64,000 nucleotides of DNA from the NCBI GenBank assembly GCA_002082585.1, contig CP020563.1, forward strand, positions 5,326,001-5,390,000. The letters are read 5' to 3'. This stretch comes from Kitasatospora albolonga (GTDB lineage Bacteria; Actinomycetota; Actinomycetes; Streptomycetales; Streptomycetaceae). The notes under the pieces are model-generated. The model was not told the DNA's origin. It saw nothing but the letters and a program-made list of their open reading frames with translations, and ran no database searches. A program made the translations under genes and the position numbers. Shown here in pieces: positions 8,159 through 16,328 of this stretch; within the stretch, counting starts at the first letter, position 1; every line of letters starts with the position of its first letter.

Positions 8159-9496
8159 ATGAGCCTGCGGGCACGCATGAGCGCCCCGGACGAGCCCGGC
8201 GGCGCCCGGGAGGACGGCCACCTGGTGGCCGTCTACCGGGCCAAGCTCCTGGAGGAGATCGACCTCGCGGAGATGTCCTCGCTGGCCGCCGCCGACCGGC
8301 GGGCCCGTCTGGAGCGCGTACTCGGCCACATCATCAGCCGTGAGGGCCCCGTCCTCTCCACCGTCGAACGCGCGCAGCTGATCCGGCGCGTCGTGGACGA
8401 GGCCCTCGGCCTCGGCATCCTGGAACCGCTCCTCGAGGACGCCTCCATCACCGAGATCATGGTGAACGGCCCCGACCAGATCTTCGTCGAGCGCAGCGGC
8501 AAGGTCGAGCAACTGCCCCTGCGCTTCGGCTCGCACGAGCAGCTGATGCAGACCATCGAACGCATCGTGTCAACCGTCAACCGCCGCGTGGACGAGTCGA
8601 ATCCGATGGTCGATGCGCGGCTGCCCAGCGGCGAACGTGTCAACGTCATCATCCCGCCGCTCTCCCTGACCGGCGCGACCCTCACCATCCGCCGCTTCCC
8701 GCGCTCCTTCACCCTCCAGGAGATGATCGGCTTCGGCTCGCTGGACGAGCAGATGCTGATCCTGCTCGCCGGTCTCGTCCAGGCCAGGCTCAACATCATC
8801 GTTTCGGGCGCCACCGGCACCGGCAAGACGACGCTCCTCAACGCGCTCTCCGGGCTGATCCCGAACACCGAACGGATCGTCACCATCGAGGACTCCGCCG
8901 AACTCCAGCTCCAGCAGGGCCATGTGATCCGGCTGGAGTCCCGCCCGGCCAACGTCGAGGGCAAGGGCCAGGTCACCATCCGCGACCTGGTCCGCAACTC
9001 CCTGCGGATGCGCCCCGACCGCATCGTCGTCGGTGAGGTCCGCGGCGGCGAGTCCCTCGACATGCTCCAGGCGATGTCCACCGGCCATGACGGCTCGCTC
9101 GCCACCGTCCACGCCAACAGCGCCGAGGACGCGCTGATGCGTCTCCAGACCCTCGCCTCCATGTCGGAGGTCGAGATCCCCTTCGAAGCCCTGCACGACC
9201 AGATCAACAGCGCCGTCGACGTGATCGTCCAGCTCACCCGGCACGCCGACGGCACCAGGAAGATCACCGAGATCGCGGTGCTCGACTCGCACGGCCGCGA
9301 CCCGTACCGGATCGTGACCGTCGCCCGGTTCGACGCCCGGCCGATGGCCGCCGACGGCCGGATCTACGGCCGCTTCCAGTACCTGCCGCTGCCCCGCAGG
9401 ATCGCCGACCGCCTCTACCTGGCGAGCCAGCCCGTCCCGCAGGCGTTCGGCATCGCCGAGAGCACCCACCAGCTCGCCACCCGAGAGGCCAACTAG
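8159..9496 (+). CDS. tadA: Tad secretion ATPase TadA/CpaF
   Basis: 445 residues, the hexameric ATPase that powers assembly of the Flp pilus. The Walker A motif GATGTGKTT is at 217-225, followed by the ASP-box type segment and the His-containing GHDGSLATVHAN region of type II/IV secretion ATPases. ATG 8159 was chosen because GAGGAG lies about 10 nt upstream and longer readings run back through the tandem repeats into the preceding gene. It is followed by tadB and tadC in the usual order. Confidence 0.95.
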   Translation: MSLRARMSAPDEPGGAREDGHLVAVYRAKLLEEIDLAEMSSLAAADRRARLERVLGHIISREGPVLSTVERAQLIRRVVDEALGLGILEPLLEDASITEIMVNGPDQIFVERSGKVEQLPLRFGSHEQLMQTIERIVSTVNRRVDESNPMVDARLPSGERVNVIIPPLSLTGATLTIRRFPRSFTLQEMIGFGSLDEQMLILLAGLVQARLNIIVSGATGTGKTTLLNALSGLIPNTERIVTIEDSAELQLQQGHVIRLESRPANVEGKGQVTIRDLVRNSLRMRPDRIVVGEVRGGESLDMLQAMSTGHDGSLATVHANSAEDALMRLQTLASMSEVEIPFEALHDQINSAVDVIVQLTRHADGTRKITEIAVLDSHGRDPYRIVTVARFDARPMAADGRIYGRFQYLPLPRRIADRLYLASQPVPQAFGIAESTHQLATREAN

Positions 9497-9506
9497 GTAC
9501 CGAGCC

Positions 9507-10451
9507 ATGGACAACGTCAACCTCCCCCTGGTCACCGTGGGCGTCACCCTGGTCGCCTGTGTGCTCGGCGTGATGGGCCTGTACGCCTACTCCGGCGGCA
9601 AGGCCGACCGCGACGCGCTGGTCGAGCGGCTCTCCCACGTCGGCCAGATCCCCGAGACGGGCCGCCGACGCCGGTTCAGGGGCCTGGACCGCAGGCTCCG
9701 GGCCACCGCGCTCGGCCGGAAGCTGGAGCTGAAGCTCGCCGCGACCGGTATGGAGCTCACCCCCGGCGAGTTCTTCGTCTACGCCCTCGTCGCGATGGCC
9801 GGACTGTGGATGATCGCGTCCTCCCTGCTCGCGGCCTTCTTCGGCCCGGTCGCCGCGCTGATCGGCCTCTGGGGAACCAACGCCTTCCTCAACTGGCAGC
9901 GGACCAGGCGCACGGAGCGCTTCATCAACCAACTCCCCGAACTCTCCCGCATCCTGGCCAACGCCACCCAGGCGGGCCTGTCCCTGCGCACCGCACTCTC
10001 CATGGCCGCAGAGGAGTTGGAGGACCCGGCGGGCGAGGAGCTGGCGCGCGTCGCGAGGCGGCTGGCCGTCGGCGAGTCCCTGGACGAAGCGCTGAGCGAA
10101 CTGACCGACCGCCTGCCCTCCCGTGAACTCGTCGTCCTCGTCACCACGTTGGTGCTCTCCAACCGGGCCGGCGGTACGGTCGTGAGCTCCCTGCGCAACC
10201 TCACCGAGACGCTGGAGGAGCGCAAGGAGACCCGCCGCGAGGTCAAGACCCAGCTCTCCCAGGTCACCGTCACCGCCTACGCCGTACCGGTCTTTGGCAT
10301 CGGCGCGATGCTCCTGATGAACGCGGTCATGCCGGGCGCCCTGGACCGGATGACGGGGGCCTTCATCGGCCAGGTGGCGGTGATCGTGGCCATCGCCCTG
10401 TACGCGGTCGGCTTCGTGGTCATCCGCCGCCTGTCCCGTATCGACGTCTGA
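9507..10451 (+). CDS. tadB: TadB, inner platform protein of the Flp pilus
   Basis: 314 residues with a T2SSF domain. An N-terminal helix, a pair of helices around 95-130 and C-terminal helices around 255-305 flank the cytoplasmic part. TadB and TadC form the membrane platform on which TadA acts. The gene starts 10 bp after tadA and ends 36 bp before tadC, which indicates one operon. Confidence 0.9.
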   Translation: MDNVNLPLVTVGVTLVACVLGVMGLYAYSGGKADRDALVERLSHVGQIPETGRRRRFRGLDRRLRATALGRKLELKLAATGMELTPGEFFVYALVAMAGLWMIASSLLAAFFGPVAALIGLWGTNAFLNWQRTRRTERFINQLPELSRILANATQAGLSLRTALSMAAEELEDPAGEELARVARRLAVGESLDEALSELTDRLPSRELVVLVTTLVLSNRAGGTVVSSLRNLTETLEERKETRREVKTQLSQVTVTAYAVPVFGIGAMLLMNAVMPGALDRMTGAFIGQVAVIVAIALYAVGFVVIRRLSRIDV

Positions 10452-10487
10452 CACCGGGTCCGACACCAGAAGAAAGGGGGGACGGAC

Positions 10488-11375
10488 ATGGATCTGCTGC
10501 TGGCCCTGGTCGTGGGCCTTGCCGTCTACGGGGCCATCCACGGCATCCGGATGTACCGCGCCGACGCCAAGCTCCCCGGCGACCTCGCCATCGCCCTCGA
10601 ATCCGGCTCCACGCGCACGGGCGCGGTGGGCTCCGGCATCGACCGGCTCGGCATCCGCTGGGCACCGATGGTGCTGCGGATGATGGGCCCCAAGGCGGTC
10701 AACAGGAAGCGCCGCCAGATCGACCTGGCCGGAAACCCGGGCGGCCTCACCATCGACCGCTACGCGGCCCGCCGCGCGGTCTACGGCGCGCTCGGCCTCC
10801 TGGGCGCCTTCGCCATGCTCCTCCAGGGCCAGCTCTTCCTCGCGCTCCTCATGATCGCGTTCGGCCTGTTCTGGGTGGAGGCGGGCATCTGGTCGGCCAT
10901 CCGCGTCCGCCGCGAGCACATCGAACGCACCCTCCCCGACTTCCTCGACGTCCTCGCCGTCGTCGTCTCCGCCGGACTCGGTTTCCGGCAGGCGCTGGAC
11001 CGGGTGGCGGAGAAGTACGAGGGCCCCTGGTCCGACGAACTGCGCATCACCCTGCGCCAGATGGACATGGGCGTCAGCCGCCGCCAGGCGTTCGAGGAGC
11101 TGCGCAGGCGCAACGACTCGGAGCAGGTCGCGATGTTCGTCACCACGCTCCAGCAGGGCGAGGAACTGGGCGCGCCCATCGTCGAGACGCTCATCCAGAT
11201 CGCCAACGACATGCGCCGCACCGACGCCCAGAACGCCCGCCGCAAGGCCGCCAGGGCGGTCCCGAAGGCGACGTTCGCGGTGACATCGTTCCTGCTGCCC
11301 GGCACGCTCGTTCTTCTCACGGTCGGATTCGTGTACGGAGCCGATGTCGACTTCTCGTTTCTCACGGGCGGCTGA
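10488..11375 (+). CDS. tadC: TadC, inner platform protein of the Flp pilus
   Basis: 295 residues with a T2SSF domain (about 130-260), an N-terminal helix and three further hydrophobic segments. It is paired with TadB as the second platform subunit. AAAGGGGGG lies 8 nt before the ATG. The next gene, the sensor kinase, begins 164 bp later beyond a block of short repeats, so a break in the operon is possible here. Confidence 0.9.
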   Translation: MDLLLALVVGLAVYGAIHGIRMYRADAKLPGDLAIALESGSTRTGAVGSGIDRLGIRWAPMVLRMMGPKAVNRKRRQIDLAGNPGGLTIDRYAARRAVYGALGLLGAFAMLLQGQLFLALLMIAFGLFWVEAGIWSAIRVRREHIERTLPDFLDVLAVVVSAGLGFRQALDRVAEKYEGPWSDELRITLRQMDMGVSRRQAFEELRRRNDSEQVAMFVTTLQQGEELGAPIVETLIQIANDMRRTDAQNARRKAARAVPKATFAVTSFLLPGTLVLLTVGFVYGADVDFSFLTGG

Positions 11376-11433
11376 CATGAACGGCGGAGGGGATGGGGAG
11401 CACATGAACTCACGGTGGCGTAGGGGAACTCGC

Positions 11434-11520
11434 CTGACTTACGCGTACTGATCCTGACTTACACGTACTGATATCGGCTTACATGGACTTACGGGAACTT
11501 GCGGGAACTTACGGGGAACG
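11434..11520. repeat. Short tandem repeats between tadC and the sensor kinase
   Basis: Two 20-bp copies of CTGACTTACRCGTACTGAT (11434 and 11454) are followed by three ~11-bp copies of GAACTTACGG-like sequence up to 11520. The second part would be coding if the kinase started at ATG 11483. Confidence 0.75.
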
Positions 11521-11539
11521 AGACGGAGGTGACAGGCGC

Positions 11540-12943
11540 ATGGCCTACCAACTGAGCGGCTCCCGGCCCGGCCTGAGCACGGACCTGACCCGGGCCCACA
11601 GCGGCACCCCCGCGCCCCCGGCCCTGGCCATCCAGGTCAATGCGCTCCAGGCGATGTGCCGCCAGGTCTTCGGCTTCCGCCTGGCGATGATCGCGATAGC
11701 GACCCCGTACGCCATCGGCCACACCGCCCCCGGTCTGCCCACCTGGTTCATCGGCGCGGCGATCCTGGTCACCTTCATGGGCTCGTACGTCCTCTTCCGC
11801 GACTGGGAGCGCTTCGGCCCGGTCCTCCTGCGCCACCCCTGGCTCCTCGCGGTCGACGTGTTCTTCGGCGCGCTGCTGCTGATCACGGCGACCCCCGAGT
11901 CGACCCTCGCGTACGTCACGGTCTGCACCCCGCTGCTGGCGGGCCTGGTCCACGGCTGGCGCGGCGCGGCGGTGTTCGCCTCGCTCCAGGTGGTGATCGT
12001 CTTCGGCGTGTACGCCAGTGTCCCGAAGCTGGAGGCGGGCGGGGCCACGGCGCTCCTCCTGCCCGGCTTCTGCGTGATCGCCGGGGCGGTGGGGGTGACC
12101 CTGCGCAACCTGCTCCTGCGTTTCGGCACGGCCACCCAGGCGCTCACCGAGACCCGGGCGCGGCTGGCGGTGAACGAGGCGGTGGAGGGCGAACGCACGC
12201 GCCTGGCACGGGAGATGCACGACTCGGTGGCCAAGACCCTGCACGGCCTGGCCCTGGCCGCCGACGGTCTGGCGGGCTCGGCCGACCGCATGGACCCGGC
12301 CGCGGTGAGGCTCCAGGCGGAGCTGGTCGCCCGGGCCGCCCGCCGGGCCGCCGCCGAGTCGAGGGAGCTGCTCACCGACCTGCGGAGGGAACAGGGCCTG
12401 GAGGGCGGCGTGGACATCATTGCCGAACTGGCCGCCCAGACATCGGACTTCACCGCCCGCCACCCCGTCACGGCCACGTTCCGCCGCCTGTCCGATGAGA
12501 CCCCGGTCCCCCCGGTCCCGCAGGCGGTGGCCCGCCAGCTCCTCACGGTCGCCGCGGAGGCCCTGGAGAACGCGAACCGCCACGCGGCCCCCACGTACCT
12601 GGTCGTCCTCGCCGGTGTACAGGCCGATGTGCTCCGGCTGAGCGTGTACGACGACGGCTGCGGCCTCCCCGCCGGGACGACCCTGGAGGGCCTGCGCCGG
12701 GCGGGCCACTTCGGCCTGGTCGGCATGGTGGAGCGGGCCGCGTCGATCGGGGCCAGAATCCGGATCGGGAGGGGGAAGGCGGAGCGGGGGACGGAGGTAC
12801 GGGTGGAACTCCCGCTGGCGGCCCTGGGGGAGGGGGCCGAGCCGTACGCCGAGCCACAACCCCACCCCCGGACGCCCTCCCGTTCGCTGCCCTCGCTCAC
12901 CTCCGCCTCTCCCGCCACCTTCATCCCGAGCCCCCACCCGTAA
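11540..12943 (+). CDS. Sensor histidine kinase (HisKA_3 type) of the Tad cluster
   Basis: 467 residues. About five membrane helices (40-190) form the sensor region with little outside the membrane. The dimerisation helix carries the phospho-acceptor H227 in EMHDSVAKTLHG, and an HATPase_c domain with DDGCGLP and GLVGM boxes follows. It should phosphorylate the response regulator encoded next. ATG 11540 is preferred because GGAGG lies 10 nt upstream; ATG 11483 would add 19 residues encoded by repeats and include a TTA codon. The C-terminal tail is Pro-rich and probably disordered. The signal is unknown. Confidence 0.9.
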   Translation: MAYQLSGSRPGLSTDLTRAHSGTPAPPALAIQVNALQAMCRQVFGFRLAMIAIATPYAIGHTAPGLPTWFIGAAILVTFMGSYVLFRDWERFGPVLLRHPWLLAVDVFFGALLLITATPESTLAYVTVCTPLLAGLVHGWRGAAVFASLQVVIVFGVYASVPKLEAGGATALLLPGFCVIAGAVGVTLRNLLLRFGTATQALTETRARLAVNEAVEGERTRLAREMHDSVAKTLHGLALAADGLAGSADRMDPAAVRLQAELVARAARRAAAESRELLTDLRREQGLEGGVDIIAELAAQTSDFTARHPVTATFRRLSDETPVPPVPQAVARQLLTVAAEALENANRHAAPTYLVVLAGVQADVLRLSVYDDGCGLPAGTTLEGLRRAGHFGLVGMVERAASIGARIRIGRGKAERGTEVRVELPLAALGEGAEPYAEPQPHPRTPSRSLPSLTSASPATFIPSPHP

Positions 12944-12975
12944 ACCGGCTCCCCCTTCAGAGAGGAGGTCGCGGC

Positions 12976-13869
12976 ATGCCGGACGACCCCGCCACCGCCC
13001 CCGCCGGACATCAGGACCCCCCGCCCTCCGCGATCGATCCCCCCGCCCTGCCCCCGGTGCCCGCCGCAGCCCCGCTCCGGGTGGTGGTGGCCGACGACAA
13101 CCCCGTCGTACGGGCGGGCCTGGGCGTCCTGCTCTCGGGCCGGGCCGACATACAGGTGGTCGCGGAGGCGGCGGACGGCCGTGAGGCGTACGAGAAGACG
13201 CTCCGGCACCGCCCGGACGTCGTCCTCCTGGATGTCCGTATGCCGGGCGTGGACGGCATCTCGGCGCTGCCGCACCTGGTCGGGATCGCCCCGGTGCTGA
13301 TGCTGACGTACAGCCGCGAGAGCGAGATCGTGCACGAGGCCCTGCGGCTGGGGGCGGGCGGTTACCTGGTGCACGGCGAGTTCACGGCGGACCAGCTGGT
13401 GCAGGCGGTACGGGACACGAGGAACGGCCGCGCCAACTTCACCGTCACAGCCGCTGACGCCCTGCTGGCCCATATGCGCCAGGGGACGGCCCCGTCCCGG
13501 GGGCCGTTACCGGAGGGGCTGGGCGCGGCGCTCACGGCAACGCCCGCCGACCCACCCCCGGGGCAGCCGGAACCTTCGGAAGGTCTTTCGCGACTGCAAC
13601 CCCCTGTGGGACAGTCTTCTGTGAGCGGGGGGCCGGGCTCATCCCCCAACAGGCAGCAGTACGGGCTGAGTTCGCGGGAGGTGGAGGTCATGGAGCTGAT
13701 TGCGTCCGGGATGAGTAATCAGCAGATCGCCGCCACCTGCTTCATCAGTGAGAAGACCGTCAAGAACCACATCAACCGCATCTTCACCAAGCTCCACAGC
13801 GCCAGCCGCAGCGAGGCCATAGCCCACTGGCTCGGTACGGCGCCCCGGCCTCCCGGGGGGCGGCCATGA
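12976..13869 (+). CDS. NarL/LuxR-type response regulator of the Tad cluster, TTA-containing
   Basis: 297 residues. The Pro-rich N terminus leads into a receiver domain (34-150) with acidic pair D40/D41 and phospho-acceptor D86. The switch Thr (T111) is present, but the conserved Lys is replaced by H133 in GYLVHGE. A long Pro/Gly linker leads to a LuxR-type HTH at the C terminus (about 228-290). AGAGGAGG lies just upstream of the ATG. Codon 178 is TTA (13507-13509), predicting bldA-dependent translation. Likely targets are the pilin promoter region downstream and the start of the cluster; this is inferred from position and a shared sequence motif. Confidence 0.9.
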   Translation: MPDDPATAPAGHQDPPPSAIDPPALPPVPAAAPLRVVVADDNPVVRAGLGVLLSGRADIQVVAEAADGREAYEKTLRHRPDVVLLDVRMPGVDGISALPHLVGIAPVLMLTYSRESEIVHEALRLGAGGYLVHGEFTADQLVQAVRDTRNGRANFTVTAADALLAHMRQGTAPSRGPLPEGLGAALTATPADPPPGQPEPSEGLSRLQPPVGQSSVSGGPGSSPNRQQYGLSSREVEVMELIASGMSNQQIAATCFISEKTVKNHINRIFTKLHSASRSEAIAHWLGTAPRPPGGRP

Positions 13870-13972
13870 CCGACCGGATGCCGAACAAAGGCGCCCAGAA
13901 AACCTTTTGGGCCCGGAATTGGGCCCACGGGCCCTCTGGCTGTGCGTCAGTTCCCTCCTATGTTGCTCCCGT

Positions 13973-14013
13973 CGTTCTCGGCACCGGCCAGGAGGAAGCC
14001 GGTACCGAGAACG
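13973..14013 (+). promoter_or_regulatory. Long imperfect hairpin with Shine-Dalgarno-like loop before the pilin gene
   Basis: CGTTCTCGGCACCGGC (13973-13988) pairs with GCCGGTACCGAGAACG (13998-14013) with a single mismatch, leaving the loop CAGGAGGAA. It lies 60 bp before the pilin start, which has its own AGGAGG. It could end transcripts from the response regulator gene, protect the 5' end of pilin mRNA, or hold an operator (GTTCTCGG/CCGAGAAC). Confidence 0.7.
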
Positions 14014-14073
14014 GAACCGCAGAAGCGCCCGAGCCGGCCGGCACGCGATCGGCCGAACCAGGAGGGGAACAGC

Positions 14074-14304
14074 ATGTCGAACTTCAACCTGAAGACCGGC
14101 GTCCGCGTCAACGGCTGGGCCAACACCGCAGTCAGCGCCGTCCGGAAGCGTTACGCGGCGAAGGACCGGGGGCAGACGGCGTTCGAGTACCTGGGCATCG
14201 TGCTGGTGGTGGTGGCCATCATCGGAGCGATCGCCGCAGCCGGGATCGGTGGGAACATCTCGGACCGTATCGACGGTCTGGTCACCGCCATCACCTCTGG
14301 CTGA
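14074..14304 (+). CDS. flp: Flp-type IVb pilin (major pilin)
   Basis: 76 residues. A 33-residue basic leader ends in DRG, followed by QTAFEYLG: a full match to the Flp cleavage rule G/xxxxEY, with cleavage between G33 and Q34, E38 at +5 and Y39 at +6. The mature protein would be 43 residues, mostly one hydrophobic helix, as expected of the subunit of an Flp fibre. AGGAGGGG lies 7 nt upstream of the ATG. The hairpin upstream may set its expression apart from the assembly genes. Confidence 0.92.
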   Translation: MSNFNLKTGVRVNGWANTAVSAVRKRYAAKDRGQTAFEYLGIVLVVVAIIGAIAAAGIGGNISDRIDGLVTAITSG

Positions 14305-14309
14305 CGCGC

Positions 14310-14918
14310 ATGCGCCGACGCGGCGATGCAGGGCAGGCTTTCCCCATCTACGTCATGATGGTGGCGGGCCTGCTCTTCCTTGCGTTCGCCTTCTTCGCTG
14401 TCGGCAAGGCATCGGCCTTGCGCAACGGGTCCCAAGGGGCCGCGGACGCAGCCGCACTGGCTGCCGCTCACAGTGTGCGCGAGCAGTTCGCCCCGGGGTT
14501 TCATACGTCGCTCCCCGGCGACCAGCTGGACCAGTTTCTGCGTGCCCCCTTCTCGACCTTCGCGCCGTGCGCGGAGGCCGGGAGGCTGGCGTCCGTCAAT
14601 GGAGCCGACACCAGCTTCTGCGGCACGTCCGAGACAGGCTGGGGCCGCGACAGGGTCACGGTGAAGGTCGAGGGGCGCAAGGCTGTGGACTCGCCGGTGA
14701 TTCCCGGTACGGAGAGCACCTTCGCCAAGGCCGAGGCAACGGCACTCATCGAGTTCCGTTGCAGTTGGGTCGCCGCGGACCTCAACAGCGACGGTGCCAA
14801 GGACCTCTATACGTTCTCGTGCGGCAAGGCCGGGGTGGCGGAAGTCGTTCCGGGCGACCTGACCGACTGGCCCCGGGTGAGCAAGATTCTTTTCGATGTG
14901 CGGTTGGTCGACCAGTGA
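14310..14918 (+). CDS. TadG-like pilus protein
   Basis: 202 residues. The N terminus AGQAFPIYVMMVAG followed by a membrane helix and AADAAALAAA is typical of the TadG/TadE-like N-terminal domain of Flp systems in actinobacteria. The rest is an extracytoplasmic domain with several cysteines. The gene starts 5 bp after the pilin stop, so it is probably read from the same mRNA. Confidence 0.8.
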   Translation: MRRRGDAGQAFPIYVMMVAGLLFLAFAFFAVGKASALRNGSQGAADAAALAAAHSVREQFAPGFHTSLPGDQLDQFLRAPFSTFAPCAEAGRLASVNGADTSFCGTSETGWGRDRVTVKVEGRKAVDSPVIPGTESTFAKAEATALIEFRCSWVAADLNSDGAKDLYTFSCGKAGVAEVVPGDLTDWPRVSKILFDVRLVDQ

Positions 14919-14947
14919 CAGCGAACGACGAGTAGAGGAATCGGACC

Positions 14948-15574
14948 ATGAGCATTCGGCGGACCACGACGACCAGAAGGGCGCTGACGGCCGTCACGGT
15001 GACGGCTGCCCTGGCTCTCGCTCTCACCGGCTGTGGCGACGACGGGGGCGAGCAGCCCCGCAGCGAGGGCTCCGTCGCACCGTCCGCTCCGGCCGCCCCT
15101 TCGACCCCGGAGGGTGAGGACAAGGGCGAGCCGCAGCAGGAGGACACTGCGGCGGGTGAGAGCGTGGACCCGAACGTGAAGCTCGCAGAAGCGCGCGGGC
15201 AGGCGGGCCTCGTCCTGGTCATCAATGAGGTCAAGCGGGACTCCGGCGGATTCCTCACGGTTCAGGGCGTGGTCAAGAACGAGGGCGACACCAGGCAGAC
15301 AACCTCGACCTGGTCCGGTTCAGAGGTGAACATCGTCAACAAGAACCCCAACTCGGTGGCCGGGGCAACCCTGGTCGACAAGGCGGGCAAGAAGCGCTAT
15401 TACGTGCTCCGTGACACGGATTCACGGTGTCTGTGCACCACAGCGATCACGCCCATCGCTCCCGGGAAGACCGCGCAGATCTTCATGCAGTTCCCGGCCC
15501 CGCCGCAGACCACCACCGAGGTCGACTTCACCCTTCCGACCTTCGCCACCACGTCGCTCAAGATTTCTGGGTGA
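14948..15574 (+). CDS. Lipoprotein of the Tad cluster
   Basis: 208 residues. The basic N terminus, hydrophobic stretch and lipobox LALTGC place the lipidated cysteine at residue 29. A low-complexity Ser/Pro/Glu linker (about 35-75) precedes a compact domain that looks like an immunoglobulin-type beta-sandwich. Function unknown. It overlaps the start of the OmpA-domain gene, so it is probably translated together with it. It likely stands on the outer face of the membrane beside the pilus machine. Confidence 0.8.
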   Translation: MSIRRTTTTRRALTAVTVTAALALALTGCGDDGGEQPRSEGSVAPSAPAAPSTPEGEDKGEPQQEDTAAGESVDPNVKLAEARGQAGLVLVINEVKRDSGGFLTVQGVVKNEGDTRQTTSTWSGSEVNIVNKNPNSVAGATLVDKAGKKRYYVLRDTDSRCLCTTAITPIAPGKTAQIFMQFPAPPQTTTEVDFTLPTFATTSLKISG

Positions 15575-16230
15575 GCGCCGACATGAAGACCCTCCAGCGT
15601 CCCGGAGCGGCGCGCAACGTGGCACAAGCCGTCGCGGTCGTCATGCTTGTCGCCGGAACGACTCTCCTCGGCGCGTCACCCTCGTCCGCCGACGACGGGC
15701 CGGGCGTGCCCCCCGGCACGCAGGCGACCTCCGAACCGCCCGTCCCCCTCGACCCCGAGGACCCCGACCTCAAGATGCCGGAAGGCGGCACCCTCGCCCC
15801 CGGCCGGGTCCTCGACATCGTCCAGGTAGTGGAAGACCTGGGCGGCGAGGAGCGGCGTGAGGACAGCAACGCCGACATCAAGTTCGCGCTCCAGGCGGAG
15901 GTTCTCTTCGGCAAGGACAGCGCGAAGCTGGGTTCGGCGGCCAACGCCCGTATCGCCGCCATCGCCGAGGAGATCAAGAAGCAGAACACGACCAAGGTCC
16001 GCATCTTCGGCTTCACCGACAACCTCGGCTCCTCCGCCCACGGCGACGTGCTCTCCAAGAAGCGCGCCGACGCCGTGCACGGGGTCCTGTCGAAGCAGCT
16101 CGGCCCCACGATCACGTACGAGATCCGGGGCTACGGCGAGCAGTACCCGATCGCCAGCAACAGCAACGAAGAGGGCCGGAAGAAGAACCGCCGCGTGGAG
16201 GTCTCCTTCCCCCGGGGCGAGGGTTCCTGA
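15571..16230 (+). CDS. Secreted protein with OmpA-like peptidoglycan-binding domain
   Basis: 219 residues from GTG 15571, which overlaps the preceding stop codon (GTGA); ATG 15583 is an alternative. A signal peptide ending near ASPSSA is followed by a Pro/Asp-rich linker and a C-terminal OmpA domain (about 105-215) with the FTDNLGSSAHGDVLSKKRADAV helix split here as FTDN...LSKKRADAV and the final RRVEVSF strand. Such domains bind diaminopimelate in peptidoglycan. In this Gram-positive cell it may anchor or guide the pilus through the wall. It is the last gene before the strong hairpin at 16262. Confidence 0.85.
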   Translation: MSADMKTLQRPGAARNVAQAVAVVMLVAGTTLLGASPSSADDGPGVPPGTQATSEPPVPLDPEDPDLKMPEGGTLAPGRVLDIVQVVEDLGGEERREDSNADIKFALQAEVLFGKDSAKLGSAANARIAAIAEEIKKQNTTKVRIFGFTDNLGSSAHGDVLSKKRADAVHGVLSKQLGPTITYEIRGYGEQYPIASNSNEEGRKKNRRVEVSFPRGEGS

Positions 16231-16261
16231 CCACCTCTACCGGATGCAGGAGAGGCTACGA

Positions 16262-16299
16262 AGGTGCTCCCCGCCGCCCGCGCCCGGCGGGGAGCACCT
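16262..16299. terminator. Terminator closing the Tad cluster
   Basis: A perfect 15-bp stem (AGGTGCTCCCCGCCG and complement) with an 8-nt loop lies between the OmpA-domain gene and the convergent methyltransferase gene. It probably works in both directions. Confidence 0.8.
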
Positions 16300-16328
16300 C
16301 ATTGCGGGACCGGCCAGCCCCCGGGCGC

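Noticed and set aside
11483..11539. Upstream start for the sensor kinase with a TTA codon
   Set aside because: The extra 19 residues are encoded by short repeats and lack a good ribosome binding site, whereas ATG 11540 has GGAGG. Kept only as a possibility in the TTA finding.
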